This document shows positions 1-3,952 of a DNA stretch of 6,840 nucleotides, in pieces. The DNA is from Treponema sp. (GTDB lineage Bacteria > Spirochaetota > Spirochaetia > Treponematales > Breznakiellaceae). A program made the translations under genes and the position numbers. The DNA lies in assembly GCA_031278755.1 (NCBI GenBank), contig JAITJV010000239.1, forward strand, positions 1 through 6,840, written 5' to 3'. Position 1 is the stretch's first letter; every line of letters starts with the position of its first letter. The notes under the pieces were generated by a model that saw only the letters and a list, made by a program, of their open reading frames with translations, was not told where the DNA came from and searched no databases.

Positions 1-94
1 CCTGCCCCGCCGCCGGTACCGGGGGCCCCCCAAGCCGTTCCGCGAGGCCGGGGTATTTTTCCCGGATGATCCGGAGGTTGTGTTCCCAACCCAT
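1..94 (-). CDS. Partial CDS (first 31 codons), possible MptE-like/DUF115 family protein
   Basis: An ATG at 94-92 on the minus strand follows the TAA of the penicillin-binding protein gene (97-95) with no gap, and the frame stays open to the window edge, giving 31 codons. The visible peptide begins MGWEHNLRIIREKYPGLAER and then becomes Pro/Gly-rich. No clear Shine-Dalgarno sequence precedes it, which fits translational re-initiation from the upstream stop and makes it the third gene of the minus-strand operon. The 'W-x-x-N-L-x-x-I-x-x-x-Y-P' start recalls the N-terminus of spirochaetal DUF115/MptE-like (motility-associated glycosyltransferase-type) proteins. That is a weak resemblance over about 20 residues, so function is left open. 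The gene itself is fairly likely; the family is a guess. Confidence 0.6.
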   Translation of the reverse strand, partial: MGWEHNLRIIREKYPGLAERLGGPPVPAAGQ

Positions 95-1945
95 TTATCG
101 AAGTTCTAAGCGGATCACCGTATCCGCCCCCAGGGGCGTTCCGGGGGCGGGGCTCTGGCTGCGTACCCAGCCGTCTCCGGTTATTTCAATGTGCAGGTCG
201 TCCCGGAGGAGCAGGGGCAGGAGTTCCCGTTTGGAAAGCCCTGAAAAATCCGGGATTGTTTCGTCCACCCGGGGGACATCCTGGGGAGGGATGATTACCG
301 ACCCGGAATGGCTTATCTGGGGATTCCTGCCCCGGGGTATCCCCAGGTAGTCCACCAGGGCCTCCGCGGCTTCCCGGATGGGAGGGGCGGCGATACGGCC
401 TCCCAGGTAGTCACCCTGGGGTTGTACGATAACCAGGTACAACACCAGGGAGGGGGATTCCGCGGGCAGCAGGGCTATGCAGCTGGCGATAAAGTCGGTG
501 GCCGAATAGGTCCCGGTGGCGGGATTGATGATCTGGGCGGTACCGGTTTTAACCGCCAGGGATAGATCCTCCACATTGGCCCGCCAGCCCGTCCCTATAC
601 CGGAGGTAACATCTACCATGTAGGACCGCATAGCCTGGGCGGTTTCCGCTTTGATGACCCGCCGGGGATCGCCGGATTTGTAGTCCCTCGCCTCTTTACC
701 ATCGGCGGATACGATCCGGGAGACTATCCGGGGAGGCACCAGCACTCCGTCGTTGGCCACCGCCGATGCGGCCTGGAGCATCTGCATCGCGGAGACGGCG
801 ATCTCCTGCCCCATGGCTATGGTGGGTTTGCTCCGTTCCGACCAGCGCTCCACCGGCCGCAGGAAGCCCGCCGTTTCGCCGGGATTGCCCGAACCGGTGC
901 GCGTTCCAAAGCCGTAGTCCCGCAGGCGTTCATAAAATAAATTCCCCGAAAGCCGGTCGGACGCATAGGCCGCCCCGGCGTTGCAGGAATGTATGATGAT
1001 CTCCCTGGCGGTAACGCGGCCGTGGGATCCCAGGCAGTTTATGACGATGGGATCCCCCCTGCCCGTCGCCCGCTCGTAACGGCCGTTGCAGAAAAAACTT
1101 GTATCTTCCCCTATGGCCTCCGCATCCATGAGGGCGGACAGCGAAAAAACCTTGAACACGGAACCTGGTTCATAGGCCCAGATGGCGGGCCTGTCCATGC
1201 GGTCCCAGTCGCCCGAGGACTGAAAATCATTGGGATCAAAACCGGGCAGTGATGCGGAACCGAGTATGTCCCCCGTCCTGGGATCGGCGGCCATGAATAT
1301 CACCGCCTCGGCGTTGTTCTCCGCAAGCACCCTGCCGCCTATGCGTTCAAGGATATACTGGACATTGGCGTCCAGGGTGAGCACGACCTGATTGGACGGC
1401 CCTCCGTCCGGGGGGACGAGATCCTGTTCAAACGCATACTCTATTCCCGCAAGGCCGTTGTTGCCGTCTCCCACAAAACCTATGATTTGGGCGGCAAGTT
1501 CCCGTTCCGGGTAGATGCGGCCTACAATGGGCTCTATGTTCAGGCCCCTCAGCCCGCCTTCCGCCCGCGCCGCTTCCAGAAGCTTCACCGTAGATTCGTC
1601 CACCTGTTTTTTCAGGTATATAAAATCGCTGGGAGATTCTTTTATGCGCCCGTCAATTTCATCGGAAGGCATTTCCAGGATGGGGCTTAAAACCCGGCTC
1701 AGTTCTTCCGAATCCTCAACTTCGGGCCGCCATACGCTGATATTGGCAAGCCGCGTCTGCAGGGCCAGTATGCGGCCGTTTCTGTCCAGAATGGAACCCC
1801 GCCCGGCAAGGCTCCGGGATCTTTCCGGGGGAGGGGGGGGTTCTTTGCCCAGCATGAGAAACCCGTAGCGTATCAGGACCGCCAGGGCGGCAAGGGAGAG
1901 GAGGGAAATAAAAACCAGAAAACGGCCCTTTCTAAAGCTGCTCAT
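95..1945 (-). CDS. ftsI: FtsI/PBP2-class peptidoglycan transpeptidase with C-terminal PASTA domain
   Basis: A class B penicillin-binding protein of 616 aa that would cross-link peptidoglycan stem peptides in the periplasm, most likely at the division septum. Residues 1-8 are a short basic cytoplasmic tail, about 9-31 a membrane anchor, and 35-40 a proline run. The dimerisation/pedestal region starts with the family motif RGSILDRNG (49-57), and G-x-x-G-x-E lies at 164-169. All three catalytic motifs of the transpeptidase domain are present: SVFK (nucleophile Ser262, Lys265), SCN (320-322) and KTG (466-468). Residues about 563-616 form one PASTA domain (IPDFSGLS, then SQSPAPGTPLG). Length is normal for FtsI. 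The ATG overlaps the stop of the signal peptidase gene as ATGA, so coupling fixes the start. FtsI usually sits in a dcw cluster with mraW/ftsL, which is not seen here. The PBP2 (MrdA) subfamily is less likely because of the PASTA domain and this length. The symbol is by family, not proven orthology. Confidence 0.93.
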   Translation of the reverse strand: MSSFRKGRFLVFISLLSLAALAVLIRYGFLMLGKEPPPPPERSRSLAGRGSILDRNGRILALQTRLANISVWRPEVEDSEELSRVLSPILEMPSDEIDGRIKESPSDFIYLKKQVDESTVKLLEAARAEGGLRGLNIEPIVGRIYPERELAAQIIGFVGDGNNGLAGIEYAFEQDLVPPDGGPSNQVVLTLDANVQYILERIGGRVLAENNAEAVIFMAADPRTGDILGSASLPGFDPNDFQSSGDWDRMDRPAIWAYEPGSVFKVFSLSALMDAEAIGEDTSFFCNGRYERATGRGDPIVINCLGSHGRVTAREIIIHSCNAGAAYASDRLSGNLFYERLRDYGFGTRTGSGNPGETAGFLRPVERWSERSKPTIAMGQEIAVSAMQMLQAASAVANDGVLVPPRIVSRIVSADGKEARDYKSGDPRRVIKAETAQAMRSYMVDVTSGIGTGWRANVEDLSLAVKTGTAQIINPATGTYSATDFIASCIALLPAESPSLVLYLVIVQPQGDYLGGRIAAPPIREAAEALVDYLGIPRGRNPQISHSGSVIIPPQDVPRVDETIPDFSGLSKRELLPLLLRDDLHIEITGDGWVRSQSPAPGTPLGADTVIRLELR

Positions 1946-2334
1946 TTAACGCCCAGCACCCTGCCTATGATATGATCCGCCGGAACAGCGCCGTAGGAGC
2001 GGGAATCAAACGACTGCGGACCGTTGTCTCCCAGCGCCATGAAATACCGCCCCGTAATTTCCACACACCGCTTCACCGCAAGGCCGCCGGAGGGAGTATA
2101 AAAAACTACTATTTCTCCTTCCTTCGGCGCGTTCCATCTGACGATATAATTCTTCATCCAGGGCAGCCGGAAACCGTAAACCAGCCGGCTTATCACCAGT
2201 ATGCTTCCCGGCCTGATGGAAGGGTACATGGAATTTCCCTCGGCAATCATCAGATCAAAAATGAAAAATTTCAGGAGCAAACCCAAGACAAAGGCCCCCA
2301 GAACCGCCTTTCTCATACCGGGAAGTATAATCAT
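1942..2334 (-). CDS. lepB: Minimal signal peptidase I (S26 family)
   Basis: A membrane-bound serine protease of 130 aa that removes signal peptides from exported proteins on the outer face of the cytoplasmic membrane. One membrane segment lies at about residues 10-30. It leads straight into the catalytic box NSMYPSIRPG (nucleophile Ser35), followed by the general-base box AVKR (Lys88). Box E is intact: GDN (102-104), then SFDSRSYG (108-115). The protein is very short: only about 13 residues separate the Lys box from GDN, whereas typical bacterial enzymes have a beta-rich insert there, so this looks like a stripped-down catalytic core. The start at 2334 is used because a weak GAAG lies four bases upstream; Met7 is an alternative. 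It is the first gene of the minus-strand operon, divergent from the M23 peptidase gene and overlapping the transpeptidase gene by 4 bp. A possible promoter on the minus strand (TTGGCC at 2400-2395, 16-bp spacer, GATAAG at 2378-2373) is weak. Confidence 0.88.
   Translation of the reverse strand: MIILPGMRKAVLGAFVLGLLLKFFIFDLMIAEGNSMYPSIRPGSILVISRLVYGFRLPWMKNYIVRWNAPKEGEIVVFYTPSGGLAVKRCVEITGRYFMALGDNGPQSFDSRSYGAVPADHIIGRVLGVK
2326..2331 (+). promoter_or_regulatory. Candidate -10 box for the LysM/M23 gene
   Basis: A perfect TATAAT lies 32 bp upstream of the ATG at 2364, inside the first codons of the divergent signal peptidase gene. No good -35 hexamer is found at 16-18 bp spacing, and there is no extended -10 TG. 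If used, transcription would start near 2338 and leave a leader of about 26 nt, which supports the start at 2364. The perfect hexamer in a GC-rich region is suggestive but not proof. Confidence 0.4.
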
Positions 2335-2363
2335 TGTGCTTCATTGTGTCGATAAAGAATATC

Positions 2364-3560
2364 ATGCGGGATCTTATCGCCGGGCAGCGGGTTAGGCCAA
2401 GAAAAGAACCGTCGCTTCTCTCAAAAGCCATGGAACTCAGGACTGATTCCGGCGTCCGTACAAGCGCGGACGGCGTCGGGCTGATACGGCAAAAACCCGT
2501 AAAAACGCGGCGTTTTATACGGGTGAAAAAAACAGAGCGGAAAAAAGTCTTTTCGGGAATTTCGGAAAAACCCGCCCGGATGGTCCTGAAAACAGCCGCC
2601 GCGCTTAAAAAGGCGCTGCCCGGAAAGGCCGCCCCCGTCTTCATACTGGCCCTGATTGCGTTTTTTTCGATTGTTACGCTTTTTTTTGATCCTTCTTTTG
2701 CGTTTCCCTGGGAACGGGACATGGTTCCGGAACCTTTGGAAGACGGCGGATACAACAACAGCCTGGCGTCCTACGCGGGCCTCCTCCCCACGGCTTCCCT
2801 GTCCGAAGATCCCATTCCCCTGGATCTGATGGAAACTTTTTCCTGGTCGCCGTATAAAGTCAAACGGGGCGATTCGGTGTCCCGGATAGCCGTTAACCAC
2901 GGTATTTCCATGGACGCGGTAATAGCCTGCAACAATATTACAAACGCCCGCAGGCTCCGGGAAGGAGAGATTCTCCGCATCCCCAACATGGACGGCGTTC
3001 CCTATACGGTAAAAAAGGGAGACAGCCTTTCCAAAATTTCGTCGTCGCTCAAGGTTCCCCTTGAAGCGATACTCGACGCCAACGATATACAAAGCGACGA
3101 CATAAGCCAGGGAACGGTTCTTTTTATTCCCGGCGCCCGCATGAAATACGAAGAACTCAAACTCGCCCTTGGGGAATTCTTCATCTATCCCATAAGGGGC
3201 CGGCTTACAAGCCCCTACGGCTGGCGCAACGATCCGATAAGCGGGGTACGGCGTTATCATGCGGCCATTGATCTGGCTTCCCCGACCGGTACGGTCGTTA
3301 AAGCCGCCATGGACGGCAGGGTTTCCACGACGGGGTTTAATGCGACCTACGGTAATTACATCATTGTAACCCACGGCAGCGGCTTTCAGACCATGTACGC
3401 CCATCTGAGCGTTATTTCGGTAAACAAAAACGATGCGGTAAACCAGGGAGCGAAAATAGGAGAAGTGGGGAATACCGGCTACAGCACAGGTTCTCATCTC
3501 CATTTTGCTGTTTTCAAAAACGGAAAGGCGGTCAACCCACTTGATTATCTTCACCGGTAA
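2364..3560 (+). CDS. Membrane-anchored LysM-LysM-M23 peptidoglycan endopeptidase
   Basis: A 398-aa (from the chosen ATG) cell-wall hydrolase or hydrolase activator that would act on peptidoglycan cross-links in the periplasm. Residues about 1-88 are a strongly basic cytoplasmic tail and about 90-108 a membrane anchor. Two LysM peptidoglycan-binding domains follow at about 164-207 (YKVKRGDSVSRIA, ending LRIP) and 213-256 (YTVKKGDSLSKIS, ending LFIP). The M23 domain begins near 275 (GRLTSPYGWR) and has every LytM-type active-site residue: H299 and D303 in HAAID, H347 in YAH, and H378/H380 in HLH. Thus it looks catalytically competent, unlike EnvC/NlpD-type activators. The frame is open back to a TTG at 2334, but ATG 2364 is preferred because of the TATAAT at 2326-2331. 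ATG 2430, or ATG 2580 just before the anchor, are real alternatives, and no start has a good ribosome binding site. The Gly of the usual HxGxD motif is Ala here. Confidence 0.92.
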   Translation: MRDLIAGQRVRPRKEPSLLSKAMELRTDSGVRTSADGVGLIRQKPVKTRRFIRVKKTERKKVFSGISEKPARMVLKTAAALKKALPGKAAPVFILALIAFFSIVTLFFDPSFAFPWERDMVPEPLEDGGYNNSLASYAGLLPTASLSEDPIPLDLMETFSWSPYKVKRGDSVSRIAVNHGISMDAVIACNNITNARRLREGEILRIPNMDGVPYTVKKGDSLSKISSSLKVPLEAILDANDIQSDDISQGTVLFIPGARMKYEELKLALGEFFIYPIRGRLTSPYGWRNDPISGVRRYHAAIDLASPTGTVVKAAMDGRVSTTGFNATYGNYIIVTHGSGFQTMYAHLSVISVNKNDAVNQGAKIGEVGNTGYSTGSHLHFAVFKNGKAVNPLDYLHR

Positions 3561-3569
3561 AATTATAAT
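3541..3569 (+). promoter_or_regulatory. Promoter of the microprotein/deacetylase-like operon
   Basis: TTGATT (3541-3546) and a perfect TATAAT (3564-3569) are separated by exactly 17 bp, a near-consensus housekeeping sigma-70-type promoter. The -35 box lies inside the last codons of the M23 gene and the -10 box just after its TAA. Transcription would start near 3576, giving a leader of about 44 nt to the ATG at 3620. It is the best-formed promoter in the window and indicates that the downstream genes can be transcribed apart from the M23 gene. Confidence 0.6.
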
Positions 3570-3619
3570 AAATTTTGGATTATGGTTCGCAGGTAAAAAT
3601 GCCGCCTTGAGGAGGGCTC

Positions 3620-3742
3620 ATGCGTAATCTTGTGTTGATCCTTATCGTGTTTATTGCATTGGCGACCTTTATCAGGGCTTTTGACAATTCGGGAAACAGG
3701 TTTGTTTCCGAAGCCGTAACCGAAACCGAAATCGATAATTAA
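3620..3742 (+). CDS. 40-aa single-helix membrane microprotein
   Basis: A small gene encoding MRNLVLILIVFIALATFIRA followed by a 20-residue hydrophilic, acidic C-terminal tail rich in Glu and Thr. Residues about 3-19 form one strongly hydrophobic helix behind a short basic start (Arg2), which fits a signal anchor with the tail outside the membrane. It could also be a signal peptide with a very short mature part. A strong Shine-Dalgarno (GAGGAGG, 3609-3615) precedes the ATG at good spacing, the clearest ribosome binding site in the window. This is the main reason to call so short a frame. It follows the promoter at 3541-3569 and is 17 bp ahead of the next gene. I do not recognise the family. 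A membrane adaptor or regulator for the secreted protein encoded downstream is possible but is inference only. Confidence 0.7.
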   Translation: MRNLVLILIVFIALATFIRAFDNSGNRFVSEAVTETEIDN

Positions 3743-3759
3743 CCGGACAGTATTGACCT

Positions 3760-3951
3760 ATGGCATCCGTTGAAAAACCGGCGTCCCTTCTTTCTTTTGA
3801 AGCAGTTTTGGATACTGCGTGTGAAGGTCTTGCGGATCGGAAGATCCGTTATTCCATACGCAGGATTAGGGAAATGGAGGAGGATCTTGTTGATCTGGAA
3901 ACGGAACTGGATGCTTTTTTGCTGCAAAAGGAAAAAGGCGGATCCGCGTGA
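3760..3951 (+). CDS. 63-aa acidic coiled-coil microprotein
   Basis: A small soluble protein of unknown function. Residues 10-26 form a likely amphipathic helix (LLSFEAVLDTACEGL). Residues about 32-56 have hydrophobic residues at heptad-like spacing within a very acidic stretch (IREMEEDLVDLETELDAFLL), so a short coiled coil and oligomerisation are likely. There is no signal peptide or membrane segment, so it should be cytoplasmic. The ribosome binding site is weak (GGAC about 12 bases upstream of the ATG), but the gene sits 17 bp after the 40-aa gene. Its TGA ends 1 base before the ATG of the deacetylase-like gene, so translation of that gene is probably coupled to it. Length and helical pattern superficially resemble exonuclease VII small subunit, but the family motif is not convincing. 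Confidence 0.7.
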   Translation: MASVEKPASLLSFEAVLDTACEGLADRKIRYSIRRIREMEEDLVDLETELDAFLLQKEKGGSA

Positions 3952-3952
3952 T

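Noticed and set aside
2421..3554. Long 377-codon open frame antisense to the M23 gene
   Set aside because: It mirrors a gene with complete LysM and M23 motifs; its product has no recognisable motif and is a shadow of codon composition.
3559..3576. Terminator after the M23 gene
   Set aside because: The inverted repeat is AT-only with no GC stem, and overlaps a near-consensus promoter; it would not terminate well.
3760..3951. Exonuclease VII small subunit (xseB) for the 63-aa protein
   Set aside because: Similar length and a short 'SFE' helix start, but the conserved two-helix pattern is not convincing and no xseA is nearby.
3770..3952. Longer N-terminal start (TTG at 3770) for the secreted propeller protein
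   Set aside because: The stretch overlaps the 63-aa gene in another frame and is highly basic and unlike a secretion signal; ATG 3953 begins a clear signal peptide.
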